Assembly (NCBI GenBank): GCA_910583925.1
Contig: CAJTZJ010000002.1
Location: 9,638-73,637, forward strand
Origin: an uncultured Eubacterium sp.
Lineage (GTDB): Bacteria > Bacillota > Clostridia > Oscillospirales > Acutalibacteraceae
Reading direction: 5' to 3'
DNA length: 64,000 nucleotides
The notes beneath the pieces were generated by a model. That model was not told the origin of the DNA. It saw only the letters and a list, made by a program, of their open reading frames with translations, and searched no databases. The position numbers were made by a program, and so were the translations under genes. This document shows positions 1 to 8,328 of the stretch, one piece after another (positions within the stretch are counted from its first letter, which is position 1; every line of letters begins with the position of its first letter).

Positions 1-630
1 AACCTCAACCTTGCCGATAACAGCTTCAAGCATTTCTTTTGTAATTGCACCCGGGCGTAATATGGTTGGTGTTTCTGTTGCAAGGGTTATAACGGTGGAT
101 TCAACGCCGAATTCGCAGTCTTCCCCGTTGATGATTGCGTCAATTTTTCCGCTCATATCGTCGATTACATGCTTTGCTTTTGTCGGGCTCGGCAGTCCGC
201 TGGTGTTTGCACTTGGTGCGGCAATCGGTGTGCCTGCCGCCTTAATCAGCGCTCTTGCCGTTTTGTTCTGCGGCATACGAATGGCTACTGTATCCAGTCC
301 GCCGCTTACGGTGTTTCCTATTTTGCTGCTTTTCGGCAGAATAATAGTTAAGGGTGCAGGAAAAAACTTATCAATTAAAGCCTGTGCTTTCGGTGTAATT
401 TCTTTTACCAACGGAAAGATATCTTCCTTTTCCGCTATGTGAACGATTAAAGGATTGTCGCTTGGCCTGCCCTTTGCAAGATATATGTTTTTTACAGCTT
501 CCTCGTTTAATGCGTCCGCACCCAAGCCGTAAACCGTTTCGGTAGGAAATGCAACCAATCCGCCGTCGCTTAAAATCTTACCTGCAAGGGCAATATCATA
601 TTCACTTGTAGATAAAATTTTTGTTTCCAT
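1..630 (-). CDS. tsaC: L-threonylcarbamoyladenylate synthase (Sua5/YrdC family), 3' end outside window
   Basis: Makes threonylcarbamoyl-AMP from threonine, bicarbonate and ATP, the first step of the t6A37 modification of ANN-decoding tRNAs. My reading of the minus strand from ATG 630-628 gives 210 uninterrupted codons to the window edge. Seen: the YrdC-domain start (PTETVYGLGADA), the K-x-R nucleotide/threonine-binding stretch (AKGRPSDNPLIVHI), APSANTSG and FGVESTV, all typical of the family. A GGGAGG ribosome binding site lies upstream (about 649-654). No stop is reached, so I cannot tell a short TsaC form from a two-domain Sua5 form. It follows the Nudix gene and prfA on the same strand, and sua5 near prfA is common in Firmicutes. 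The family call is firm; the C-terminus is unknown. Confidence 0.92.
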   Translation of the reverse strand, partial: METKILSTSEYDIALAGKILSDGGLVAFPTETVYGLGADALNEEAVKNIYLAKGRPSDNPLIVHIAEKEDIFPLVKEITPKAQALIDKFFPAPLTIILPKSSKIGNTVSGGLDTVAIRMPQNKTARALIKAAGTPIAAPSANTSGLPSPTKAKHVIDDMSGKIDAIINGEDCEFGVESTVITLATETPTILRPGAITKEMLEAVIGKVEV

Positions 631-676
631 AAAAATTAATAAACCTCTATACCTCCCTTGTAAAAGGAAAGCTTTT

Positions 677-1105
677 TTATATTATTCCAGCTTCTTTAGC
701 TTTTTGCAGGAGTTTAGGCTGGATTTCGGGATATGTCCAGTTATCAACAAGATCATCAGTTAATATAATTCTTTCAATTTCACTGTGTAATTCTTTTTCA
801 AAATCAGTTATTTCGGCATAATAAAGCATACCAAAGGTTTCTTCGCCGTTGAAATTTTTATCCGTTGTAACAGAATAAACGCATATTGGTTTGATAGTAA
901 ATTCTGTTGCACCTGTTTCTTCATATAATTCTCTTTTTGCAGTATCAAAAATATCTTCCTTGTTTTCCCTATGACCACCGGGAAACTCAAATGTATTTCT
1001 TTCCTTATGTTTACAGAAAACCCATTTTCCATTTGATTTTGAAATAATAACCGCAAATTTTAGTAGTTCATCCTCAACGGTATCATAAAACTTTACTTCT
1101 GTCAT
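677..1105 (-). CDS. Nudix hydrolase
   Basis: A 142-residue single-domain Nudix protein, expected to hydrolyse a nucleoside diphosphate linked to another moiety; the substrate cannot be read from sequence. The Nudix box is complete and correctly spaced: G44, E50, R58-E59, E62-E63 and G65 (Gx5Ex7REx2EExG), providing the Mg2+-binding helix. The start ATG lies one base beyond the prfA stop on the same strand, so the two are almost certainly cotranscribed and probably translationally coupled. Its place between prfA and sua5 is where prmC often sits in Firmicutes; prmC is not in this window. Alternative: an NTP-pool cleaning enzyme of MutT type. Family confident, role open. Confidence 0.9.
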   Translation of the reverse strand: MTEVKFYDTVEDELLKFAVIISKSNGKWVFCKHKERNTFEFPGGHRENKEDIFDTAKRELYEETGATEFTIKPICVYSVTTDKNFNGEETFGMLYYAEITDFEKELHSEIERIILTDDLVDNWTYPEIQPKLLQKAKEAGII

Positions 1106-1106
1106 T

Positions 1107-2180
1107 TTAATCCTCGTTCGCCTTTAATTTTTCGGCGGTATCGGCAGTAATCAGCGCATCAATCAGCTCATCGAGATCGCCGTTCAGCATCTGTTCGATT
1201 TTATACAGCGTAAGCCCGATTCTGTGATCGGAAATTCTGCCCTGCGGATAGTTGTAGGTGCGTATTCTTTCGCTTCTGTCGCCTGTGCCTACCTGTGATT
1301 TACGCTCGCCTGCAATTTCTGCATCGTGCTTCGCCTTTTCAGCATCATAAAGTCTTGAACGAAGCACTTTCATTGCTTTTTCCTTGTTTTTATGCTGGCT
1401 TCTTTCGTCCTGACATTCAACAACCGTACCCGTAGGCAGGTGTGTTATTCGGATTGCGGAGGAGGTTTTGTTGATATGCTGTCCGCCTGCACCGCTTGAA
1501 CGGAAGGTATCTATCTGCAAATCCTTTTCGTTAAGCTCAAAATCAATATCCTCTGCTTCGGGAAGCACGGCAACCGTAACGGTTGAGGTGTGAATTCTGC
1601 CCTGACTTTCTGTTTCGGGAACACGCTGAACTCTGTGAACACCGCTTTCAAATTTAAAACGGCTGTATGCACCGTCACCCTCAACGGAAAAGCTGATTTC
1701 CTTGTAGCCGCCAAGACCTGTTTCGTTTGCGTTCATTATTTCTGTTTTAAAGCCTTTAGCTTCAGCGTACATCGAATACATACGGAAAAGAACACCTGCA
1801 AAAAGAGCGCTTTCTTCTCCGCCTGCACCGCCGCGGATTTCTATGATAACATTTCTGTCGTCATTAGGGTCACGCGGTAAAAGAAGAATTTTAAGATCCT
1901 CTGAAATTCTTTCGATATCCTCCTTGCTCTGCTCAAATTCCTCTTTAACCATTTCGGCAAAATCGCTGTCAAGTCCGCCCTCGTCAAGCATAGCACGGCT
2001 TTCCTCGTTTGTTTTCTTTGCCTTTTTGTATTCACGGAATTTTTCAACAACAGGAGTAAGCTGTTTCATTTCTTTCATCAGTTTTGTGTATTGCTCCTGA
2101 TCTGTAACGATTTCAGGACGGCATACCAAATCGTTTACCTCGTCAAATCTTTTTTCAACTTCAGTTAATTTATCAAACAT
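1107..2180 (-). CDS. prfA: Peptide chain release factor 1
   Basis: Class I release factor recognising UAA and UAG and triggering peptidyl-tRNA hydrolysis. Residue numbers are for the 357-residue form starting at ATG 2180. The GGQ catalytic motif is at about 232-234 (SSGAGGQH) and the stop-codon-reading tripeptide PET at about 188-190 (RVPETESQGRIHTS), the PxT form that distinguishes RF1 from the SPF motif of RF2. I prefer ATG 2180 to the upstream GTG at 2189 because an AAGGTG ribosome binding site has normal spacing to it and MFDKL is the usual RF1 N-terminus. The start overlaps the end of the DUF951 gene by 8 bases, indicating coupling. Full length and intact. Confidence 0.97.
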   Translation of the reverse strand: MFDKLTEVEKRFDEVNDLVCRPEIVTDQEQYTKLMKEMKQLTPVVEKFREYKKAKKTNEESRAMLDEGGLDSDFAEMVKEEFEQSKEDIERISEDLKILLLPRDPNDDRNVIIEIRGGAGGEESALFAGVLFRMYSMYAEAKGFKTEIMNANETGLGGYKEISFSVEGDGAYSRFKFESGVHRVQRVPETESQGRIHTSTVTVAVLPEAEDIDFELNEKDLQIDTFRSSGAGGQHINKTSSAIRITHLPTGTVVECQDERSQHKNKEKAMKVLRSRLYDAEKAKHDAEIAGERKSQVGTGDRSERIRTYNYPQGRISDHRIGLTLYKIEQMLNGDLDELIDALITADTAEKLKANED

Positions 2181-2352
2181 TTTTAACACCTTTTATATTT
2201 TTTTCTGCCTTAATTCTGGGAACCATAACCTCTCTGCCACATTTTGTGCATTTCAGCTTATAATCAACACCAAGGCGCAGCAGCTCAAATTCCTTGCAGC
2301 CGCAGGGATGGGGCTTTTTCATAATAAGAATATCATGAAGCTTCAAGTCCAT
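2173..2352 (-). CDS. DUF951 family small zinc-ribbon-like protein
   Basis: A 59-residue protein with two cysteine pairs, C17-x-C19 and C35-x2-C38, spaced like a small zinc ribbon. It matches the DUF951 family (established in Firmicutes, function unknown), recognisable from the start DLKLHDILIMKKPHPCG followed by a KCTKCGR knuckle. Start ATG 2352 follows an AGGTG ribosome binding site; a GTG three codons upstream overlaps that site and is less likely. It is the first gene of a minus-strand operon with prfA, Nudix and tsaC, which suggests a nucleic-acid or translation-related job by association only. Confidence 0.85.
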   Translation of the reverse strand: MDLKLHDILIMKKPHPCGCKEFELLRLGVDYKLKCTKCGREVMVPRIKAEKNIKGVKNV

Positions 2353-2483
2353 ATCATTCACCTGTTTATTTTTATTTATACATATTATATGCTCTATTGT
2401 AGCACAATTACCATTTGTTTACAACATAATTAAGCCGAACTTTGCATATACATAATTACAAAGTAATTAAAGAGAGTGATGTT

Positions 2484-3416
2484 ATGATTTTTTATCCGGA
2501 GGGGCAAAATGAAGCCCTGCAGCGAAAATTTGATTCGTTGGAGGATGTTAAAACAGCAATGATGAACGGAACTGTTATTGAATCAAAGGTTCTTTTGTGC
2601 GACAGCGAGCATAATCTTCATGTTGATCTGGGGATTATCAGGGGTATGATACCAAGGGAAGAGGGCGCTATTGGAATAGATGACGGGTCAACAAGGGATA
2701 TTGCTCTTATTTCCAAGGTCAACAAGCCCGTCTGCTTTACCGTTCTTGGATTTCAGCGTGATGATTTTGGAAATATCAGTGCAATTCTTTCAAGAAAAGC
2801 AGTTCAGCTTGGCTGTAAAAAGAACTTTATTGATAATCTTAATGTTGGAGATATCATAAATGCAAGGGTAACACATCTTGAAAAATTCGGCGCTTTTATT
2901 GATATAGGAGCAGGCATCAATGCACTTATTCCGATTGATATGCTTTCTGTTTCAAGAATAAATCATCCCCGCGAAAGGCTTTATGAGGGCGAGGATATAA
3001 AGGTTGTTTTAAGAAAAAGAGAGCCTGAAAAGCTTACTTTTTCTCTTAAAGAGCTGCTCGGAACATGGAGGGAGAATGCTGCCCTTTTTGAACCGGGAGA
3101 AACGGTTACAGGAACTGTAAGAAGCATAGAGCCTTATGGTGTATTTGTTGAGCTTATGCCGAATTTAGCAGGGCTTGCCGAGCCTTGCGATTATCTTTTT
3201 GAGGGGCAGCAGGTTGCCGTTTATATCAAATCCGTTCTTCCTGATAAAATGAAAATAAAGCTTGTTATTGTTGAAGCGTTTGATGAATCCAAAATGGCAG
3301 AGGAGCTTACATATTTTGTTCATTCAGAGCATATAGACCGTTTTGATTATTCAACGCCTAATGCACCAAAGGAAATTTCAACTGTTTTTGATGAAGAAAT
3401 ACAAAAAATTTCTTGA
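2484..3416 (+). CDS. S1 domain RNA-binding protein
   Basis: A 310-residue protein with at least two S1/OB-fold RNA-binding domains. The first (about residues 130-205, GDIINARVTHLEKFGAFIDIGAGINALIP) is classic S1. The second (about 205-275, GETVTGTVRSIEPYGVFVELMPNLAGLAEP) is also clear. The N-terminal 110 residues resemble a degenerate third S1 unit (SKVLLCDSEHNLHVDLGIIRGMIPREE). Start ATG 2484 has a GAGAGTG site in front; an upstream ATG at 2442 lacks one. It stands alone, divergent from the prfA operon. It probably binds RNA or the ribosome; the specific target is unknown. It resembles clostridial proteins annotated as 30S ribosomal protein S1 but is shorter than true RpsA. Confidence 0.85.
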   Translation: MIFYPEGQNEALQRKFDSLEDVKTAMMNGTVIESKVLLCDSEHNLHVDLGIIRGMIPREEGAIGIDDGSTRDIALISKVNKPVCFTVLGFQRDDFGNISAILSRKAVQLGCKKNFIDNLNVGDIINARVTHLEKFGAFIDIGAGINALIPIDMLSVSRINHPRERLYEGEDIKVVLRKREPEKLTFSLKELLGTWRENAALFEPGETVTGTVRSIEPYGVFVELMPNLAGLAEPCDYLFEGQQVAVYIKSVLPDKMKIKLVIVEAFDESKMAEELTYFVHSEHIDRFDYSTPNAPKEISTVFDEEIQKIS

Positions 3417-3440
3417 CATTATGGATTTTAGTGTTAATAT
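3413..3440 (+). promoter_or_regulatory. Sigma-A-type promoter for the alpha/beta hydrolase gene
   Basis: TTGACA (3413-3418), 16-base spacer, TAATAT (3435-3440). The -35 overlaps the stop codon of the upstream S1 gene, so the hydrolase has its own promoter. Confidence 0.65.
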
Positions 3441-3500
3441 ATCATCATCAAAGTGAATGGTTTTGTATTAATTACTCTATAATAAGAAAAGAGGATGTTT

Positions 3501-4397
3501 ATGGATATTTTTAAGCCGGTATTAAAAATCGTTTGGGAAAAAACAAGGATTGTTGATGCTAAAAGAATGAAAACCGAAAAATATCCGAATGGAATAAAAG
3601 AATTCAGGGATATTCCGTATATAGAAGACGGGAATATGTATCATCTGCTTGATGTTTATGTTCCTGATAATACAGGAGCAAGTCTGCCTGTAATCATTGA
3701 TGTGCATGGCGGCGGCTGGATGTACGGCACAAAGGAGATTAATAAATGCTATTGCCATCATCTTGCCAAGGAAGGCTTTATTGTTGTTAATATAAATTAC
3801 AGATTAGCCGGAAATGTTCTTTTTAAAGATCAGATTAAGGATATTTTTTCGGCATTCCAATGGATTGGCGAAAATATGGGAAGCTTTCCTGCCGATATGA
3901 ATAATGTTTTTTTAACGGGAGATTCCGCAGGCGGACATTTTGTAAGCATTTGCGCAGCGCTGTCAAGAAGCGAGGAGCTCAGAAAGGAATTTGATATTCC
4001 TTATAATCCTTTGCAGTTTAACGCAATAGGCGCAACCTCGCCTGTTGTTGATTTACTCAGCCCCAATATTATTCTGAATGTTAATCTAAGAATGCTTCTC
4101 GGAAGCAATCACAAGAAATCGCCGTTTTGCAAGTATATGAAATTTGATCAGGTAGCGGTTTCGGGTATGCCGCCGTTTTATATATTAACTTCAAGCGGAG
4201 ATTTTGTTCATTCTCAGAGCTATAAGCTTAAAAAAGTGCTTGATGATTTAGGTGTTCCGAATAAAATGAGAGATTGGCAGTTTAAGTATAAGGGAAAAAG
4301 ACTTCCGCATTGCTTTGCCGTGCTTGATGCAAATTCCCGCCCTGCAGCGGTTGTTATAAAGGAAATGGCGGATTATTTTAAACAGCATATGAAATAA
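3501..4397 (+). CDS. Alpha/beta hydrolase (HSL/carboxylesterase-like)
   Basis: A 298-residue esterase-fold enzyme of the hormone-sensitive-lipase type. Seen: the oxyanion-hole motif HGGGW near residue 69 (IIDVHGGGWMYG), the nucleophile elbow GDSAGG with Ser near 142, a candidate acidic residue in SSGDFVHS and a C-terminal His (LPHCFAV), giving a plausible Ser-Asp-His triad. No signal peptide, so cytoplasmic. Start ATG 3501 is chosen over ATG 3495 because the AAAGAGG site is one base from 3495 but correctly spaced for 3501. Monocistronic: own promoter and a strong terminator. Substrate not deducible; small acyl esters are usual for the family. Confidence 0.88.
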   Translation: MDIFKPVLKIVWEKTRIVDAKRMKTEKYPNGIKEFRDIPYIEDGNMYHLLDVYVPDNTGASLPVIIDVHGGGWMYGTKEINKCYCHHLAKEGFIVVNINYRLAGNVLFKDQIKDIFSAFQWIGENMGSFPADMNNVFLTGDSAGGHFVSICAALSRSEELRKEFDIPYNPLQFNAIGATSPVVDLLSPNIILNVNLRMLLGSNHKKSPFCKYMKFDQVAVSGMPPFYILTSSGDFVHSQSYKLKKVLDDLGVPNKMRDWQFKYKGKRLPHCFAVLDANSRPAAVVIKEMADYFKQHMK

Positions 4398-4400
4398 GCA

Positions 4401-4426
4401 AAAAGGAAGGCAATTGCCTTCCTTTT
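4401..4426. terminator. Bidirectional intrinsic terminator
   Basis: Perfect palindrome of AAAAGGAAGGC and its complement around an AATT loop, with A/T runs on both sides. It ends the hydrolase gene (plus) and can serve the convergent ECF S-component gene (minus). Confidence 0.85.
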
Positions 4427-4493
4427 CCGTTTATAATGATATTTCATGATTAAATAAATGCAGATTTATCCGCTGAAATATACTTTTAGTATT

Positions 4494-5039
4494 CTAATCT
4501 TTCGGATATTTCTGTGGAACAAGATTTGCTTTCATAAGTGCAAAAACGATTGTTGGTATTAAAACCAGCTGAATGATTATGCCGGGAAGAGAGGTAACAA
4601 AATAAGATGTTGCCCAAGCGGCAATCGTAATTTCACCCTTTGCAAAAATTAGTGCTTTTGCAGCACCGGCAACTATTCTGCCGAAAAGCATTGCAATTAT
4701 AAGGCTTGTGTATAAATCAGCATAAAGATTTTTTGTTTTTATCAGTTTCATCATAATTCCTGCAATAAATCCGTAAACACAGCATTCAATCATCATTTGC
4801 GGAAGCATTGCGGCAGGTGGCATACCTGTAAACAAGCTTGAGAGCAACGGCCCGGCTATTCCGCAGACTGCACCGAAATGCCAGCCGCAGAGAAGTCCGC
4901 AGAGCAAAACAGGAATGTGCATCGGAAGATAGATTGCACCGGCATTCGGAATTGCGTGAAATGCCTGCGGAAGCACAACACAAAGTGCGATGCAGACTGC
5001 GGTAATAATTGATTTTTTTACAGCACTCATTTTATTCAT
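4494..5039 (-). CDS. ECF transporter S component (substrate unknown)
   Basis: A 181-residue integral membrane protein with about six hydrophobic segments and the N-terminal signature YLPMHIPVLLCGLLCG seen in many ECF-type substrate-capture proteins. S components bind a vitamin or related micronutrient and dock on the EcfA-EcfA'-EcfT module; the genes for that module start 180 bases away on the opposite strand. The GP and PQMMIE...YGF motifs fit the large ECF S-component superfamily, but I cannot assign the ligand. Start ATG 5039 follows AAGGGG. Separate, divergent transcription allows independent regulation from the energising module. Confidence 0.85.
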   Translation of the reverse strand: MNKMSAVKKSIITAVCIALCVVLPQAFHAIPNAGAIYLPMHIPVLLCGLLCGWHFGAVCGIAGPLLSSLFTGMPPAAMLPQMMIECCVYGFIAGIMMKLIKTKNLYADLYTSLIIAMLFGRIVAGAAKALIFAKGEITIAAWATSYFVTSLPGIIIQLVLIPTIVFALMKANLVPQKYPKD

Positions 5040-5101
5040 AAGGAAAACCCCTTCGTATATTTATTGTTTGGATATAAAGTATCATATCAAGAAATTTGCT
5101 G

Positions 5102-5150
5102 CAAGCCCCCTATGGGGATATTTTATCCCCCGCAGGGGGTTGTTTTTTTT
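5102..5150 (+). terminator. Strong GC-rich hairpin with U-tract in the ecfA1 leader
   Basis: Inner stem GGGGATA (5114-5120)/TATCCCC (5124-5130) extended by an outer C-run/G-run pairing (5106-5110 with 5135-5139), followed by eight T on the plus strand. It looks like an intrinsic terminator in front of ecfA1, not behind any plus-strand gene. It could instead be a small dispersed repeat. Confidence 0.55.
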
Positions 5151-5221
5151 ACCATTTAATATATTATTTAAGTGGGTTTATTTCTATTCTAAACCGATTA
5201 ACAGGAAGCAGGAGAATAATC

Positions 5222-6052
5222 GTGAAAGCAGTTGAAGCCGAAAACTTAATATTTTCTTATACTTCGCCTGAAAGTAAAAGCAAATCTCTTTCTGATGTTT
5301 CAGTTGAGATTGAAAAAGGCGAATTTATTGCAGTTTTAGGCAAAAATGGAAGCGGAAAAACAACACTTGCAAGACATTTTAATGCGTTGCTTTCCGTTCA
5401 GGGCGGAAAGTTGGTTGTTGCAGCACTTGATGCTTCCGATAAAAGCAATGTATGGGAAATAAGAAAAAACTGCTCAATGGTTTTTCAAAACCCGGATAAT
5501 CAGTTTGTTTCCACTCTTGTTGAAGAGGATGTTGCTTTTGCACCAAGAAATTTCGGCGTTTCAGAGGATGAAATTCCGAAAAGGGTAAAAAATGCGCTTG
5601 AAATAGTTGGACTTTCGGGCTTTGAAAAGCGTTCTCCGCATATGCTTTCCGGCGGACAGAAGCAGCGGGCTGCCATCGCAGGGGTGCTTTCCTGTAATCC
5701 CGATATCATTATTTTTGATGAAGCAACTTCTATGCTTGATCCTGACGGGAGACGGGAAGTTTTGGATGTTATAAAAAAGCTTCATAATATGGGGCGTACA
5801 ATAATTATGATATCGCATTATATTGAGGAGGCACTGTCGGCTGACAGAGTTATTCTGATGAAAAACGGAAAAATAACTGCAAATGATACCCCTCGGAAGG
5901 TATTAACCGATACGACCCTTCTTTATGATGCCGGGTTTGAACCGCCTGTTGCGGTTCAGGCTTATAATGATTTAAAGAAAAAGGGTGTTGTGCTTTCAAA
6001 ATGCCCTCTTACAAATGAGGAATTGGTGGATGAATTATGCAGCTTGAATTAA
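5222..6052 (+). CDS. ecfA1: ECF transporter ATP-binding subunit EcfA1
   Basis: First ATPase of the energy-coupling factor module (276 residues) that powers uptake by ECF S components. Seen: Walker A GKNGSGKTT, Q-loop VFQNPDNQ, ABC signature LSGGQKQR, Walker B IIIFDEATSMLD and the switch His in MISHYIEE. The start is GTG 5222 with AGGAG seven bases upstream; an ATG at 5096 opens the frame earlier but would translate through the leader hairpin. The gene overlaps ecfA2 by 16 bases, so the two ATPases are coupled. Complete; all catalytic motifs intact. Confidence 0.95.
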   Translation: MKAVEAENLIFSYTSPESKSKSLSDVSVEIEKGEFIAVLGKNGSGKTTLARHFNALLSVQGGKLVVAALDASDKSNVWEIRKNCSMVFQNPDNQFVSTLVEEDVAFAPRNFGVSEDEIPKRVKNALEIVGLSGFEKRSPHMLSGGQKQRAAIAGVLSCNPDIIIFDEATSMLDPDGRREVLDVIKKLHNMGRTIIMISHYIEEALSADRVILMKNGKITANDTPRKVLTDTTLLYDAGFEPPVAVQAYNDLKKKGVVLSKCPLTNEELVDELCSLN

Positions 6053-6894
6053 AGTCGGTTTCGTATACATATGTTCCGGGTACCTCGTATTCCTCAAAAG
6101 CCGTTTCCGATGTTTCGCTGAAAATTGAAGAGGGCGAATTCGTCGGAATAATGGGGAAAACAGGCTGCGGAAAATCAACGCTGCTTCAGCTTATGGCAGG
6201 GCTTCTTGATGCCGATAACGGCAGAGTTTTTCTTTTTGATGAGGATATAAATGGTAAAGGCTGCAACAGGCGGAAGCTTCGGGAAAGCGTAGGTGTACTT
6301 TTTCAGTTCCCTGATTATCAGCTTTTTGAAACAACGGTGTATCGTGATACTGCGTTTGGATTAAAGCATTCAGGCTTAACAAAAAGAGAGGTTGAAGCGG
6401 CTGTTAAGGAAGCAATCGAGCTTGTCGGTTTTGATTATGATAAAATAAAGGATAAATCACCGCTTGGTTTTTCCGGCGGAGAAAAAAAAAGGCTTGCCAT
6501 AGCAGGTGTTCTTGCTGTTAAGCCGAAAATTCTGCTTTTGGATGAACCTGTTGCAGGGCTTGATCCATCAGGCAGAAAGGCGTTTTTAAAGCTTCTTAAA
6601 AGGCTTAATGAAAACGGAACTACCATTATTATGATTTCACATAATGCAGATGTGCTGGCTGAATATGCTTCACGAATCATTCTTATGAAAAACGGCAGAA
6701 TTGCAGCAGACGGCAATGCGGAAGATATACTGTCCGATTATGATATGCTTCATAAAGGCGGTATTTGTGCCGGGCAGGTAAAAAGTATTGCAAAGCGCCT
6801 TTGTGACAAGGGATTTGATGTTTCGGACAAGGCTGTTCGATATAATCAGCTTATTGATGAAATCTGCCGTATATTCGGGAGGGAGGATATATGA
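6037..6894 (+). CDS. ecfA2: ECF transporter ATP-binding subunit EcfA2
   Basis: Second ATPase of the ECF module (285 residues). Walker A GKTGCGKST, Q-loop LFQFPDYQLFE, signature FSGGEKKR (the L-to-F, Q-to-E/K variant usual for EcfA2), Walker B ILLLDEPVAGLD and switch His in MISHNADV. It forms a heterodimer with EcfA1 whose coupling helices grip EcfT (established for the family). It starts inside the end of ecfA1 and ends in an ATGA overlap with ecfT, a tightly coupled three-gene unit. Confidence 0.95.
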   Translation: MQLELKSVSYTYVPGTSYSSKAVSDVSLKIEEGEFVGIMGKTGCGKSTLLQLMAGLLDADNGRVFLFDEDINGKGCNRRKLRESVGVLFQFPDYQLFETTVYRDTAFGLKHSGLTKREVEAAVKEAIELVGFDYDKIKDKSPLGFSGGEKKRLAIAGVLAVKPKILLLDEPVAGLDPSGRKAFLKLLKRLNENGTTIIMISHNADVLAEYASRIILMKNGRIAADGNAEDILSDYDMLHKGGICAGQVKSIAKRLCDKGFDVSDKAVRYNQLIDEICRIFGREDI

Positions 6895-7682
6895 AAAAGC
6901 TTCCTGACGGAATTTATATAGAGGGCGAATCTTTACTTCATAAGCTTGATTCAACAGTTAAGCTGATTTTATTTATAATTCTTATTGCCGCCGTAATTGC
7001 AGCAGATTCGCTGCTCGGCTATATTGCTTTGCTTTTGTTTACGGCAAGTATATGTATCCTTTCAAAAATAGGGATTAAAGCAGCGTTTGGAAATGTTTTA
7101 AGGCTTTTTTGGTTTTTTATAACAATTTTTATTATGAATCTTCTGTTTTTCAAAGCTGAAAATGCCTGGATAAGCTTTTGGATTTTTCATCCGTCCCTTG
7201 ATGGAATGCAGCAGGGAATAAAGGTAGTGGCAAGGGTTGTAGTGTTTTTGATTTTTTCTAATATTCTTAATGCAACAACGCCTCCCCTTGAAGTAACCGC
7301 TGCGATAGAAAATATGATTTTACCGCTTAAAATTTTTAAAGTGCCTGTTTCTCAGATTGCGCTTATTCTTTCGGTTTCCATTCAGTTTATCCCCATACTT
7401 TTTGAAGAGGCGGATATGATTAAAAAGGCTCAGACGGCAAGAGGTGCACAGTTTGAAAGCAAACGGCTGCTTGATAAGGCGAAGGCAGCAATCCCAATGG
7501 TTGTTCCCATTTTTTTGGCTGCCTTCAGACGGGCTGATGAGCTTTCGCTTGCAATGGAAGCAAGGGGTTATCGCGTAGATTCTAAGTTTAATAAAAGGAA
7601 GGCTGTGCATATAGGAGCAAATGAAATAATATCATTTCTTATTTGCTGTGCGTTTCTTACAATTCAAATTATGGTTTTGTGA
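6891..7682 (+). CDS. ecfT: ECF transporter transmembrane subunit EcfT
   Basis: Membrane scaffold (263 residues) joining the two ATPases to exchangeable S components. About five hydrophobic segments are visible, and the C-terminal cytoplasmic part carries two Ala-Arg-Gly coupling-helix motifs: AQTARGAQ (near residue 182) and AMEARGYR (near 222), diagnostic for EcfT. The ATG overlaps the ecfA2 stop (ATGA). As this is a stand-alone ecfAA'T set, it probably serves several S components in the genome (group II ECF); only the one at 4494-5039 is in the window. Confidence 0.95.
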   Translation: MKKLPDGIYIEGESLLHKLDSTVKLILFIILIAAVIAADSLLGYIALLLFTASICILSKIGIKAAFGNVLRLFWFFITIFIMNLLFFKAENAWISFWIFHPSLDGMQQGIKVVARVVVFLIFSNILNATTPPLEVTAAIENMILPLKIFKVPVSQIALILSVSIQFIPILFEEADMIKKAQTARGAQFESKRLLDKAKAAIPMVVPIFLAAFRRADELSLAMEARGYRVDSKFNKRKAVHIGANEIISFLICCAFLTIQIMVL

Positions 7683-7691
7683 GGTTGAAAG

Positions 7692-8276
7692 ATGGATAAA
7701 AAGGATATAATAGAATTTTTTGATGTTTGTGCTTCGGAATGGGACAGCCGTATGTTTCGCAACGAAGCCGTTATAAGTAAAATTCTTGATAATGCAAAGG
7801 TTGAAGAGGGAAAGGACATTCTTGATGTTGCCTGCGGAACGGGTGTGCTTTTCCCTGATTACATAAAAAGAAAGGTAAAATCGCTTACGGGAATAGATAT
7901 TTCTCCCAAAATGGCTGAAATTGCCAAAAATAAATTTTCCGGAGAAAATATTTCGGTTGTCTGCGGGGATGTTGAGGAGATTTCTTTTGATAAACAGTTT
8001 GACTGTATAATCGTATATAATGCTTTCCCCCATTTTTCTGATCCTGAAAGACTTGTTGAAAAATTAAGCACAATGGTAAAAAAGGGCGGAGTGGTTACTG
8101 TTGCCCATGGAATGAGCAGGGAAAGGCTTGAAAAGCACCATTCGGGAGCGGCAAAAAATGTTTCCATAGGATTGATAGACGAGGATAAGCTTTCTGATAT
8201 TTTCAAAAGATATTTAAAGGTAACAACTAAAATTTCTGATGATGAAATGTATCAGGTTGCAGGTATAAAAGAATAA
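7692..8276 (+). CDS. Class I SAM-dependent methyltransferase
   Basis: A 194-residue Rossmann-fold methyltransferase. Motif I is ILDVACGTGVLFP (about residues 39-51) and the acidic loop of motif II is GIDISPKM. Post-I and IV-like strands follow (VVCGDVEEISF; FDCIIVYNAFPHF). It begins with a helical cap, IIEFFDVCASEWD, seen in small UbiE/ArsM-type enzymes. It lies 10 bases after ecfT and is likely read through from the ECF operon. Substrate unknown; a link to the vitamin transported by the ECF system is conjecture. Confidence 0.87.
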   Translation: MDKKDIIEFFDVCASEWDSRMFRNEAVISKILDNAKVEEGKDILDVACGTGVLFPDYIKRKVKSLTGIDISPKMAEIAKNKFSGENISVVCGDVEEISFDKQFDCIIVYNAFPHFSDPERLVEKLSTMVKKGGVVTVAHGMSRERLEKHHSGAAKNVSIGLIDEDKLSDIFKRYLKVTTKISDDEMYQVAGIKE

Positions 8277-8285
8277 ATATAAATG

Positions 8286-8314
8286 AAAATCCCACGAGCT
8301 GTCGTGGGATTTTT
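8286..8314. terminator. Bidirectional terminator
   Basis: ATCCCACGA (8289-8297) pairs with TCGTGGGAT (8302-8310) around GCTG, flanked by A and T runs. It sits between the convergent methyltransferase and csoR-like genes. Confidence 0.85.
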
Positions 8315-8328
8315 AATGATATAAGGAT

